A stretch of 64,000 bases of DNA, taken from NCBI RefSeq assembly GCF_900112615.1, contig NZ_FOMK01000004.1, positions 124,001 to 188,000 on the forward strand, read 5' to 3'. This stretch comes from Chitinophaga sp. CF118 (GTDB lineage Bacteria > Bacteroidota > Bacteroidia > Chitinophagales > Chitinophagaceae). How positions within the stretch are numbered: position 1 is the first letter of the stretch; each line of letters begins with the position of its first letter. The notes below the pieces were generated by a model, which saw only the letters and a program-made list of their open reading frames with translations, ran no database searches and was not told where the DNA came from. Below are positions 1 through 6,908 of the stretch, in pieces. The translations under genes and the position numbers were made by a program.

Positions 1-93
1 ATGATCATTCATATAGGTGAATAGCTGCAGTCTCTCGGTATCTGTGATAGTACCAGCCCAGAATTTTTCTATCAGATGTTGAATTGTTTCCAT
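1..93 (-). CDS. FecR-like anti-sigma factor, N-terminal fragment (runs off the left edge)
   Basis: Thirty-one codons read on the minus strand from an ATG at 93-91 and leave the window at base 1 without a stop. The fragment contains a helix of the type IEKFWAGTITDTERLQL, which resembles the N-terminal helical segment of FecR-family anti-sigma factors in Bacteroidota (usually a leucine-rich stretch with an AGT core). It lies 66 bases downstream of the ECF sigma factor gene on the same strand, the standard sigma/anti-sigma order. In such pairs the inner-membrane FecR protein holds the sigma factor inactive until a TonB-dependent receptor signals. Family assignment relies on this short piece and the context; the rest of the protein is outside the window. 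Confidence 0.7.
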   Translation of the reverse strand, partial: METIQHLIEKFWAGTITDTERLQLFTYMNDH

Positions 94-159
94 GATTCAA
101 TTATAAATACTCCGGAAAGGAATAAATGGGGATGACTTTAATGTTACCAGATTGTTAAC

Positions 160-753
160 TCAGTAAGTATCGAGGAAAATGATCAGCAGAGATAGGGTTG
201 TAAGGCTGGTAGAGGTGTACTCTCCGCTTACGTATCGCTTAATAAAACGGGTAGACTGTTTGAGGTAATCTTTTACAGAGGGTACGGAGATCCCTACTAT
301 TTCAGCCACTTCTTCATAGGGCTTTCCTTCCAGCCGGCATAGGCGGAATACTTCTTTTTTCCTCGCAGGTAAATGGTTAATAGCATCTTCTACTATAGAA
401 AGCTGTATATCATATAATTCGTCATCGTCCTGTTCCTGGGGGATATCTTCGGGGTATTCATGCAATACAATGGCCGATTTTAATTGTTGTTTCAGATAAG
501 TTGCGGCCTTATTATAACTCACTACAAAAAGCCATCCTGCCACAGATTTGTCCTTATGGATCTGCTCCCGGTTTTGCCAGAGCGCCAGAAACACCTCCTG
601 TAAAATATCTTCTGCTGCCTCCGGCTGACGAACCATTTTAAAGATATTGGCATACACCGCCTGTTTGTACTGGTGGTACAACATTTCAAAGGCGGTTATA
701 CTTCCACCGGAAAGATCATAAATTAAAGATATTTCTGTTCTGCCCCCCTCCAT
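160..753 (-). CDS. ECF RNA polymerase sigma factor (FecI/RpoE-like)
   Basis: A 197-residue sigma-70 family protein. Region 2 is visible around residues 20-95, including AAEDILQEVFLALWQN and the -10-recognition helix ending in GWLFVVSYNKA. Region 4 lies around residues 125-180, with LPARKKEVFRLCRLEG and the helix-turn-helix YEEVAEIVGISVPSVKDYL. A short hydrophobic tail (SLTTLSLLIIFL) closes it. I start at the ATG at 753; a TTG three codons upstream would lie inside the -7 promoter box and is unlikely. The FecR-like gene follows 66 bases downstream, so this is a cell-surface-signalling pair, often tied to a SusC/SusD locus that would lie left of the window. The -7 element TACTTTTG ends six bases before the ATG, suggesting a nearly leaderless mRNA. 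Confidence 0.9.
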   Translation of the reverse strand: MEGGRTEISLIYDLSGGSITAFEMLYHQYKQAVYANIFKMVRQPEAAEDILQEVFLALWQNREQIHKDKSVAGWLFVVSYNKAATYLKQQLKSAIVLHEYPEDIPQEQDDDELYDIQLSIVEDAINHLPARKKEVFRLCRLEGKPYEEVAEIVGISVPSVKDYLKQSTRFIKRYVSGEYTSTSLTTLSLLIIFLDTY

Positions 754-759
754 ACCCTG

Positions 760-767
760 CAAAAGTA
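760..767 (-). promoter_or_regulatory. -7 promoter element of the ECF sigma gene
   Basis: On the minus strand the bases read TACTTTTG, a full match to the Bacteroidota -7 consensus TAnnTTTG. Only six bases separate it from the ATG at 753. No clear TTTG -33 element is seen at the expected spacing. Confidence 0.5.
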
Positions 768-806
768 CATTTTGGATTTAGGGGTGCAGGTTAAGAAATT
801 GTGAAT

Positions 807-1970
807 TCAGAGATTCTGCTCAATCAAGCGTTGCCAGTTAATAACTTCAATACCGTTGCTTCTTTTTTGTTCCTCATCACCACTATAAATAATATACCCT
901 TTTTTTTCTCCACTTAATTCAAACCAGTATAAAATATTCTTAAAATAATCTGCATTCACCGTTTTCCCGGCTTTTATTTCTATAGGTAAAAGAGAGGTCC
1001 CGTTATCTATAATAAGATCAATTTCATGGCCCGTTCTATCCCTCCAGTAATATAAGTTAACCTGCTCGCCAGCATTAGTTCGTTTCTTTACAAGTTCTGA
1101 TATTATAAACGTTTCAAAAATACTCCCTTTTAAAGGATGATTTTTTAGCTGGTTAACATCATTAATCCCTAATAATGAACAAATCAACCCCGTATCGTAA
1201 AAATAAACTTTGGGTCTTTTAACCAGTGTTTTATTAAAATTCTTAAAATGTGGTTTAAGCAGAAATATAATAAAACTACTTTCCAAGATACTGATCCATG
1301 ATTGGACTGTTTTTGTATCTACTCCCGTTTCCACGGCAAGTGCAGCCATATTAAGTTCCTGACCTGTTCTTCCTGCCAATAACCTGATGAAACGTTCAAA
1401 TACAATCAAATCTGTGATGTTTTTTATTTGTCTTACATCACGATCTATATATGTACGCAAGTAGTTAGGAAACCAATCCATGGGAGGAATATGTCTATCA
1501 TGTATGGGTGGATAAAATCCATTTAGCATAATAGAGTTTTCGTCAGGTACTCCTTCACTTTTATCCCGGTATAGCTCAGAAAGACTGAAAGGCAAAAGGT
1601 ACAAATAAGCTACTCTTCCTGCCAAACTTTGAGTAATATTTTGCTGTAATAAAAAATTATTAGATCCTGTTAGTATAAATTGCCCCGCATCCTGCCTATC
1701 ATCCATAATTCCCTGAAGATAAGAGAACAATTCTGGCGTACGCTGTGCTTCATCTAGTATCGCCCCATTAGGATATCCGGCAAGAAAACCACGGGGATCT
1801 TCGATTGCAAATCTTCTGGTATCCGGATTTTCAAGTGATAAATATGGCTTGTGCTTAAATAGCTCCCTCACCAAAGTTGTTTTTCCAGATTGACGGGGTC
1901 CGGTAACCGCCACAGATTTGAATAAAGAAGCTAAATGAAGTATTTTGTTAGCAGCTGATCTCTGTATCAT
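807..1970 (-). CDS. AAA+ ATPase with C-terminal DUF4143 domain
   Basis: A 387-residue protein of the AAA_14/DUF4143 family. The N-terminal ATPase has the Walker A motif GPRQSGKTTL (about residues 24-33), Walker B AILDEAQ (about 70-76) and a sensor-like LTGSNNF. The C-terminal half (about 200-370) is DUF4143; it contains YYWRDRTGHEIDLII followed by LLPIEIKAGK, the D...ExK pattern of the PD-(D/E)XK nuclease fold described for this family. These proteins are common solitary genes in Bacteroidota; their substrate is not established, and roles in DNA transactions or as mobile accessory genes have been proposed. It stands alone, convergent with nothing and divergent from the dioxygenase. A TAAATTTG -7 box ends four bases before the ATG, and a perfect 43-base palindrome lies just upstream, suggesting tight, possibly self-regulated, transcription. 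Confidence 0.88.
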   Translation of the reverse strand: MIQRSAANKILHLASLFKSVAVTGPRQSGKTTLVRELFKHKPYLSLENPDTRRFAIEDPRGFLAGYPNGAILDEAQRTPELFSYLQGIMDDRQDAGQFILTGSNNFLLQQNITQSLAGRVAYLYLLPFSLSELYRDKSEGVPDENSIMLNGFYPPIHDRHIPPMDWFPNYLRTYIDRDVRQIKNITDLIVFERFIRLLAGRTGQELNMAALAVETGVDTKTVQSWISILESSFIIFLLKPHFKNFNKTLVKRPKVYFYDTGLICSLLGINDVNQLKNHPLKGSIFETFIISELVKKRTNAGEQVNLYYWRDRTGHEIDLIIDNGTSLLPIEIKAGKTVNADYFKNILYWFELSGEKKGYIIYSGDEEQKRSNGIEVINWQRLIEQNL

Positions 1971-1974
1971 ATAG

Positions 1975-1982
1975 CAAATTTA
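1975..1982 (-). promoter_or_regulatory. -7 promoter element of the AAA/DUF4143 gene
   Basis: The minus strand reads TAAATTTG, a full TAnnTTTG match, ending four bases before the ATG at 1970. The -33 region falls inside the palindrome at 1988-2030. Confidence 0.55.
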
Positions 1983-1987
1983 CAGCG

Positions 1988-2030
1988 ATTCGTGTAAAAT
2001 ATGGAATCAGATTCCATATTTTACACGAAT
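1988..2030. repeat. Perfect 43-base palindrome (21-base arms, 1-base centre)
   Basis: The arms at 1988-2008 and 2010-2030 are exact reverse complements around the single base at 2009; each arm contains GTGTAAAATATGGAATC. The site sits between two divergent genes and covers the -33 region of the AAA/DUF4143 promoter, whose -7 box starts five bases away. It lacks the GC-rich stem of a normal terminator, so an operator for a dimeric or tetrameric regulator, or a hairpin in a divergent transcript, is more likely. The arrangement is seen directly; the function is inference. Confidence 0.8.
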
Positions 2031-2125
2031 TTTTAATTAAACTAGTGAAAATCAATAAATTAACTGTTTTTCAAATACTCCCTCCATTCTACCTATATTT
2101 ATATATTGTTCGTAGAATCATTAGC

Positions 2126-2974
2126 ATGGAAAGGAAATCATTTATCAAAATGGCAGCATTGCTGCCGTTCATTCCCTACTCATCACAGATTGAGCGGTTA
2201 TTAAATCTGCCCGGTGTTTTCCAGCCAACGGAAAAAATGCCCGTTTTCTTTATAGGACATGGAGACCCGGAAAACGCCTTCAGGGATAACCCTTTTACAC
2301 AAAGCTTAAAAAAGATGGGTAATGACCTGGTACGTAAGCCTTCAGCTATACTGATCATCTCCGGACATTACCTGACGGCAGAAGCCTCTTATCTGAAAGT
2401 ACCGGATCAGTTCAACTGTCCTTATTATAAAGTATCCGGTGCTACTGCATTCAGCAAAGTAATCCCGGAAATGTCGCAGCAGGTGGAACTCGATGAAAGT
2501 AACGATCTGGATCATGGTGCCTGGGCTATTTTAAGACATATTGTACCTGAAGGAAACATCCCGGTCATGGAATTAAGTATCCCGGTATCGCAAAGGCTGG
2601 ATTATCACTGGAACCTGGCGCAACATCTGAAACCATTGCGGGAAAAGGGAGTGTTAATCATAGGTAGCGGAAACATAGTACATAACCTTGAGTTAAGCCT
2701 ATTGAAGGGTGTTTTTTCGCGCAATAAACCTTATTCATGGGCAATTGAGTTTGATGAATGGGTGAAGGCAAGGATCAATGAACGCGACTTTGGAAGTTTG
2801 TTTTACTATAATAATTTAGGGAAGATGGCCAACAAAGCTGTTCCAACTACGGATCATTATATTCCTATGTTATACAGCATTGCACTGGCAGATAAAAAAG
2901 AAGAGATCACTTATACTTATGAGGAAGTATTTTCTGCTATCAGCATGCGGTGTTTCAGAATAGGTAATAATTAA
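2126..2974 (+). CDS. ygiD: LigB-type extradiol dioxygenase, 4,5-DOPA dioxygenase family (YgiD-like)
   Basis: A 282-residue member of the class III extradiol dioxygenases. Motifs of the YgiD group are clear: FFIGHGDPENAF near residue 42, IISGHYLT, LDHGAWAILRH, and the late IVHNLE and TTDHYIP segments, which supply the histidine ligands of the active-site metal (Zn or Fe). Family members open the ring of DOPA-like catechols. I start at the ATG at 2126 (MERKSFIKMAALLPF); an in-frame upstream ATG at 2045 would add 27 hydrophobic, AT-rich-coded residues not typical of the family. The short hydrophobic segment after the start may be a weak signal peptide. The VOC gene follows after 10 bases, so the two are probably co-transcribed. 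Confidence 0.87.
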   Translation: MERKSFIKMAALLPFIPYSSQIERLLNLPGVFQPTEKMPVFFIGHGDPENAFRDNPFTQSLKKMGNDLVRKPSAILIISGHYLTAEASYLKVPDQFNCPYYKVSGATAFSKVIPEMSQQVELDESNDLDHGAWAILRHIVPEGNIPVMELSIPVSQRLDYHWNLAQHLKPLREKGVLIIGSGNIVHNLELSLLKGVFSRNKPYSWAIEFDEWVKARINERDFGSLFYYNNLGKMANKAVPTTDHYIPMLYSIALADKKEEITYTYEEVFSAISMRCFRIGNN

Positions 2975-2984
2975 AAGATTAAAC

Positions 2985-3371
2985 ATGATTATTGATCACT
3001 TAGATCATCTGGTATTGACAGTGCAGGATATTGACAAAACATGTGAATTCTATTCGCATGTTCTCGGTATGACTGTAATTACTTTCGGACCAGACAGGAA
3101 AGCCTTGCAATTCAAAAACCAAAAGATTAACCTGCATCAGAAAGGAAAGGAATTTGAACCCAAGGCCGACCATCCAACCCCAGGATCAGCCGACCTTTGC
3201 TTTATTTCAGATACACCCGTTAAGGAGGTACTGGAAGAATTGCACAGTAAAAACATTCCGGTTGTAGAAGGTATTGTAGAAAGAACCGGTGCTGTGGGAA
3301 AGATCTTATCAGTTTATCTCCGTGATCCGGATAATAACCTGATAGAGATCAGTAACTATCAGGATATTTAA
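2985..3371 (+). CDS. VOC-family protein (glyoxalase/dioxygenase superfamily)
   Basis: A 128-residue protein with one complete pair of beta-alpha-beta-beta-beta modules. It opens with IDHLDHLVLTVQDIDKTCEFY and the second half ends YLRDPDNNLIEISNY, the VOC hallmark in which the first-strand His and the last-strand Glu bind a metal. The closest remembered relatives are the short STM3117/YaeR-type VOC proteins of unknown substrate. It follows the YgiD-like dioxygenase by 10 bases on the same strand. Its stop codon overlaps the stop codon of the convergent membrane-protein gene by four bases, so neither gene has room for its own downstream terminator. Confidence 0.87.
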   Translation: MIIDHLDHLVLTVQDIDKTCEFYSHVLGMTVITFGPDRKALQFKNQKINLHQKGKEFEPKADHPTPGSADLCFISDTPVKEVLEELHSKNIPVVEGIVERTGAVGKILSVYLRDPDNNLIEISNYQDI

Positions 3372-3841
3372 AATGGTCTGAAATAAACCCTGTTTGCGAG
3401 TGGTGAAAAAGGCCAGGGAATGGCGATGAAAATAATGATTAAAGCAAGCAGGAACCAAAGTAACATGGTCCGGAACTTCTCTCTGTGAATATCTTTTCTC
3501 TTAGCCAGTGCGGAGCCAACGGTCAGGATCACAATGGCCGTTACCATTATCGAGATATGTACCAAACCGAAAAATGTTATTTCCTGCTGGTGAATGGCTT
3601 CATGATAGTTTTTCCAGAAATATTTTATGACAGGACTCTGTGTATAGAGCAGGATGCCGGTCAGCAGCTGGATATGGGCAATTGTTACCGTCCAGTGCCT
3701 TACCGAATCATCTGTTTTTGTGAAGACTGAATTTGATCTGTAACCGGTATACGCTCTGTAAATAGCGTATAGCAAGCTTATTAGAACAAGCCACCTTAAG
3801 AGAGAATGAAAGAATAGAAAGAATAACATTTTTCTTATCAC
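3368..3841 (-). CDS. Small integral membrane protein (four predicted segments)
   Basis: A 157-residue protein with four hydrophobic segments: around residues 5-27, 50-66, 90-110 and 125-145. Between them lie short polar stretches such as YTGYRSNSVFTKTDDSVRHW and a conserved-looking RHWTVTIAHIQLLTGI. Proteins of this shape in Bacteroidota are often labelled cytochrome b-like, and the His residues in RHW, AHIQ and VHIS could bind haem, but I see no certain motif. It overlaps the stop of the convergent VOC gene. Function unknown. Confidence 0.75.
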   Translation of the reverse strand: MIRKMLFFLFFHSLLRWLVLISLLYAIYRAYTGYRSNSVFTKTDDSVRHWTVTIAHIQLLTGILLYTQSPVIKYFWKNYHEAIHQQEITFFGLVHISIMVTAIVILTVGSALAKRKDIHREKFRTMLLWFLLALIIIFIAIPWPFSPLANRVYFRPF

Positions 3842-3926
3842 TTTAAAGACGCAGCAAAGGTCTTTATTGAAAAAGGAAGATGTTAGGACAAATAAATCCC
3901 TTTTCAGGATCTTTCAATCATTGGCA

Positions 3927-5075
3927 TTAAAAACCTTGTAAATTGATATCTGCACTCTCTTTTATCTCCACCTTTTTACCCATTTTTTTCTGAATGATCT
4001 TAAAGTGATGCTGATCATCTTCACATAACAGAGAAATGGCTTTTCCCTGTGCTTCTGCCCTGCCGGTGCGGCCAATCCTATGCACATAATCTTTAGGGGA
4101 ACGGGGTAATTCAAAATTAATAACAAAAGGCAAGCCCTGAATATCTATCCCTCTTGCTGCCAGGTCTGTGGCGACCAATACACGGAGGTTACCGTTTTTA
4201 AATTTCCGCAGATTCTCTACTCTTGCCGACTGGCTCAGATCACCATGAAAAGCGGCTGCCTGGATTCCATTCTTTGTCAGTTTCCCTACGATATTATCTG
4301 CAGATCTGATTGCAGAGGCAAATACGAGCACCTGTTCCATATTTTCACTCTTAATCAGGTATCTCAGGAAAGGTCCTTTTTTCTCCAGTGGTACATTATA
4401 GGCAACCTGTTCAATCTGCTCAATGCTGTTTTCCGTCTTTTCTTCAATGATTTCTATCTTGAAAGGTTCACGCAGCAATTGTAACTGGATATCATTAACA
4501 TCGTTGTTTAATGTAGCAGAGAACAGGATATTCTGACGTTTCTCCGGTAAAAGGGCCAGGATTTTGTCCATTTCCTCTTTGAAGCCCAGGTTTAGCATTT
4601 TATCTGCTTCATCCAGTACCAGGATGTCTGCCCTGGAAATATGTACGGCTTTATTTTCGATGAGGTCCAGCAATCTGCCGGGAGTAGCAATTAACACATC
4701 CGTAAAGCGCACCGCCATCATCTGGGGATTGATGGACACGCCACCAAAAACGGCTGTTGTCTTTATTGTTTGAGGAAGATGTTTACTAAATGTTTTGAAA
4801 ACGTCATTTACCTGGATAGCCAGTTCCCTGGTAGGCACAATTACCAACGCCCCTACATATCTGTCTCCTTTTGAAGCCCTGGTCTGAAACAGCTCCAGTA
4901 TGGGTAATACATAACCAGCTGTTTTGCCGGACCCGGTTTTGGAGATGCCCAGGATATCTTTTCCACTTATAATGGCAGGTATAGCCTGTTCCTGTACCGG
5001 GTAAGGGTTTGCGTACTTTTGTTCCCTTACAGCCTGCAATAAAGGTCCAGATAATCCAAGTGATGAAAATGCCAT
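3927..5075 (-). CDS. DEAD-box ATP-dependent RNA helicase (RhlE-like)
   Basis: A 382-residue RNA helicase core with almost no C-terminal extension. All family motifs are visible in order: the Q motif (YPVQEQAIP), motif I SKTGSGKT, Ia PTRELAIQV, Ib TPGRLLDL, II DEAD, III SAT, then ATDLAARGID (V) and HRIGRTGR (VI). Proteins like this remodel RNA secondary structure in ribosome assembly and mRNA turnover. Most RhlE homologues carry a basic tail of 50 or more residues; here the protein ends soon after the second RecA domain. It is transcribed away from the DUF4197 gene. A TAGCTTTG -7 element lies eight bases before the ATG. Confidence 0.93.
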   Translation of the reverse strand: MAFSSLGLSGPLLQAVREQKYANPYPVQEQAIPAIISGKDILGISKTGSGKTAGYVLPILELFQTRASKGDRYVGALVIVPTRELAIQVNDVFKTFSKHLPQTIKTTAVFGGVSINPQMMAVRFTDVLIATPGRLLDLIENKAVHISRADILVLDEADKMLNLGFKEEMDKILALLPEKRQNILFSATLNNDVNDIQLQLLREPFKIEIIEEKTENSIEQIEQVAYNVPLEKKGPFLRYLIKSENMEQVLVFASAIRSADNIVGKLTKNGIQAAAFHGDLSQSARVENLRKFKNGNLRVLVATDLAARGIDIQGLPFVINFELPRSPKDYVHRIGRTGRAEAQGKAISLLCEDDQHHFKIIQKKMGKKVEIKESADINLQGF

Positions 5076-5083
5076 TTTTTGCG

Positions 5084-5091
5084 CAAAGCTA
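5084..5091 (-). promoter_or_regulatory. -7 promoter element of the DEAD-box helicase gene
   Basis: The minus strand reads TAGCTTTG, a full TAnnTTTG match, with eight A-rich bases before the ATG at 5075. Confidence 0.5.
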
Positions 5092-5115
5092 GCATAAACT
5101 ACGAAAAGTAACGCC

Positions 5116-5123
5116 TATATTTG
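5116..5123 (+). promoter_or_regulatory. -7 promoter element of the DUF4197 gene
   Basis: TATATTTG, a full TAnnTTTG match, 37 bases upstream of the ATG at 5161. It is divergent from the helicase -7 box 24 bases away. Confidence 0.5.
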
Positions 5124-5160
5124 TCGAACTTTGACACTATACAATGTAATATACGATCTT

Positions 5161-5886
5161 ATGAAAAAAGGTTTTTTGTCATGTCTTGTTCTTTTAGTGC
5201 TTTTGACCAGTTGCGAAACCGCTCAGCAGGTCCTTAACAGCCTGCCTGCCAGCACCACTAATGGTCAGTTGAGCACAGCACAGATAGCCTCCGGGTTAAA
5301 AGAAGCATTGACCATTGGCACACAGAACAGTGCTACGAAACTTTCTTCTGTAAATGGATTCTTTGCAAATGCTGCTCTGAAGATCCTGATGCCCCCTGAG
5401 GCACAGAAAGTTGAGTCTACTTTACGTAACCTGGGTATGGGCAGTCTTGTTGATAAAGCTATCCTGTCAATGAACAGGGGTGCTGAAGAAGCAGCCAAAT
5501 CGGCCACTCCTATCTTCGTAAATGCAATCAAACAAATGAGCATCACTGATGCTATCGGCATATTGAGAGGCGGAGATTTTGCGGCAACTGATTATTTCAA
5601 ACAGAAAACTACGCTGGCATTATCGGATTCTTTCCGCCCTGTTATTGCAGAGGCTCTGAAAAAAGTGGATGCAACCAAATACTGGTCGGATGTTTTCTCT
5701 ACATATAATAAGTTCACCAGCAAACCGGTAAACACCGATCTTTCTGCTTACGTTACGGAAAAGGCTGTTGCCGGAATCTTCCTGGAAGTAGGGCTGGAAG
5801 AACAAAAGATCAGAAAAGATCCCGCTGCACGTGTAACAGATCTTTTAAAAACCGTATTTGGCAGTGCACTGGCACAGGTTAAATAA
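5161..5886 (+). CDS. DUF4197 lipoprotein
   Basis: A 241-residue protein. The N-terminus MKKGFLSCLVLLVLLTSCE has a lipoprotein signal peptide with the lipobox LTSC. The mature part matches the DUF4197 pattern: LKEALTIGTQNSATKLS near residue 50, then KILMPPEAQKVESTLRNLG and GFGDFA-like GGDFAATDYFK. The family is alpha-helical, periplasmic or outer-membrane anchored, and of unknown function. I use the ATG at 5161; an in-frame TTG at 5131 would put residues ahead of the signal peptide. Monocistronic. Confidence 0.88.
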   Translation: MKKGFLSCLVLLVLLTSCETAQQVLNSLPASTTNGQLSTAQIASGLKEALTIGTQNSATKLSSVNGFFANAALKILMPPEAQKVESTLRNLGMGSLVDKAILSMNRGAEEAAKSATPIFVNAIKQMSITDAIGILRGGDFAATDYFKQKTTLALSDSFRPVIAEALKKVDATKYWSDVFSTYNKFTSKPVNTDLSAYVTEKAVAGIFLEVGLEEQKIRKDPAARVTDLLKTVFGSALAQVK

Positions 5887-5952
5887 TTCCATATTTTTCC
5901 ATTCTAGCAACTTTCTGCCTATTTTAGTATCCTTAAACTTAAAATCAAAGCC

Positions 5953-6813
5953 GTGAATACCACTACAGTGTCCTCACAAACCAATCAATTATTTGACTAC
6001 GATAAATGGAATAGCCAACTTCCTGCATTAAGTGGAGAATACCAGCAGGCAAGTCCTTATCCACATATTGTACTGGAAAATTTCCTTAATCCGGAAGTAT
6101 TGAATGCCTGTGTGGATGAGTTTAATAAACTCAATGAAGCTGATGGATGGATTAATTATGTCCATTATAATGAGAAAAAGGCGGGCCTGAACAAGCTGGA
6201 TGCATTACCAACCACCATTAAGCGTACTATTAACGAATTGAACTCACCGGCATTCCTGGAATTCCTGAGTACCATTACAGGCATAAAAGGCTTAATGAAA
6301 GATGATCTGCTTGAGGGCGGAGGTATCCACCAGTCTAAAAGGAATGGTTATCTCAACATTCATGCTGACTTCACAGTTCATCCGCATCACCGCCACTGGC
6401 AACGTCGTGTAAATGTGCTGGTTTACCTCAATAAAGATTGGGAGGAAGAATGGGGCGGCAAACTGGAGTTATGGGATACAGAAATGAAAGCATGTGAGAG
6501 GAAGGTGTTACCCATATTTAACCGCTGTGTTATTTTTAATACAGATGCAGACTCTTATCATGGTCATCCGGAACCAACCACCTGTCCTGAAGATGTTTTC
6601 AGAAGATCTATTGCTTTATATTATTATACAGAAGAAGCTCATCCTTTCCGCAGGGCTACGCATTATATGGTAAGACCAGGTGAAAACAGAAAAAAATTGA
6701 TGGTAAAGCTGGACAATACCATGCTGGCCGTTTATACTGAAATCAAGGGGATGCTCGGTTCTAATGATAAAATCGTTAGCAAAATCCTGCGCTTCTTCTC
6801 AGGAAAGAAATAA
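5953..6813 (+). CDS. 2-oxoglutarate/Fe(II)-dependent oxygenase
   Basis: A 286-residue protein of the 2OG-Fe(II) superfamily. The double-stranded beta-helix ligands can be read: the HxD pair in YLNIHADFTVH (about residue 138), the distal His in SYHGHPEP (about 198) and the 2OG-binding Arg in RRSIALYYY. The preceding VYLNKDWEEEWGGKLELW is typical of prolyl-hydroxylase-like members, which hydroxylate proteins or small molecules such as glycan or antibiotic precursors. The start is GTG at 5953; no ATG exists before the conserved region. Monocistronic; it ends at the strong terminator at 6834-6900. Confidence 0.88.
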   Translation: MNTTTVSSQTNQLFDYDKWNSQLPALSGEYQQASPYPHIVLENFLNPEVLNACVDEFNKLNEADGWINYVHYNEKKAGLNKLDALPTTIKRTINELNSPAFLEFLSTITGIKGLMKDDLLEGGGIHQSKRNGYLNIHADFTVHPHHRHWQRRVNVLVYLNKDWEEEWGGKLELWDTEMKACERKVLPIFNRCVIFNTDADSYHGHPEPTTCPEDVFRRSIALYYYTEEAHPFRRATHYMVRPGENRKKLMVKLDNTMLAVYTEIKGMLGSNDKIVSKILRFFSGKK

Positions 6814-6833
6814 ACACGAATAGCTTTTTGTAG

Positions 6834-6900
6834 ATAAAAGACGGACTCCGTTGCAAGCCTCCTCTTAAACAGGAGTCTTACAACGGAGTCCGTCTTTTAT
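6834..6900. terminator. Long bidirectional terminator hairpin
   Basis: Perfect 20-base arms at 6834-6853 and 6881-6900 begin with ATAAAAG and end with CTTTTAT, so both strands have a U-tract after the stem. The 27-base loop contains a second stem (CTCCT with AGGAG). It lies between the convergent 2OG oxygenase and glycosyltransferase genes. Confidence 0.9.
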
Positions 6901-6908
6901 ATCCTTTG

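Noticed and set aside
807-1970. Transposition or IS-associated ATPase (IstB-like)
   Set aside because: The C-terminal DUF4143 part and lack of a transposase neighbour or terminal repeats argue against it; the palindrome has no second copy at the other end.
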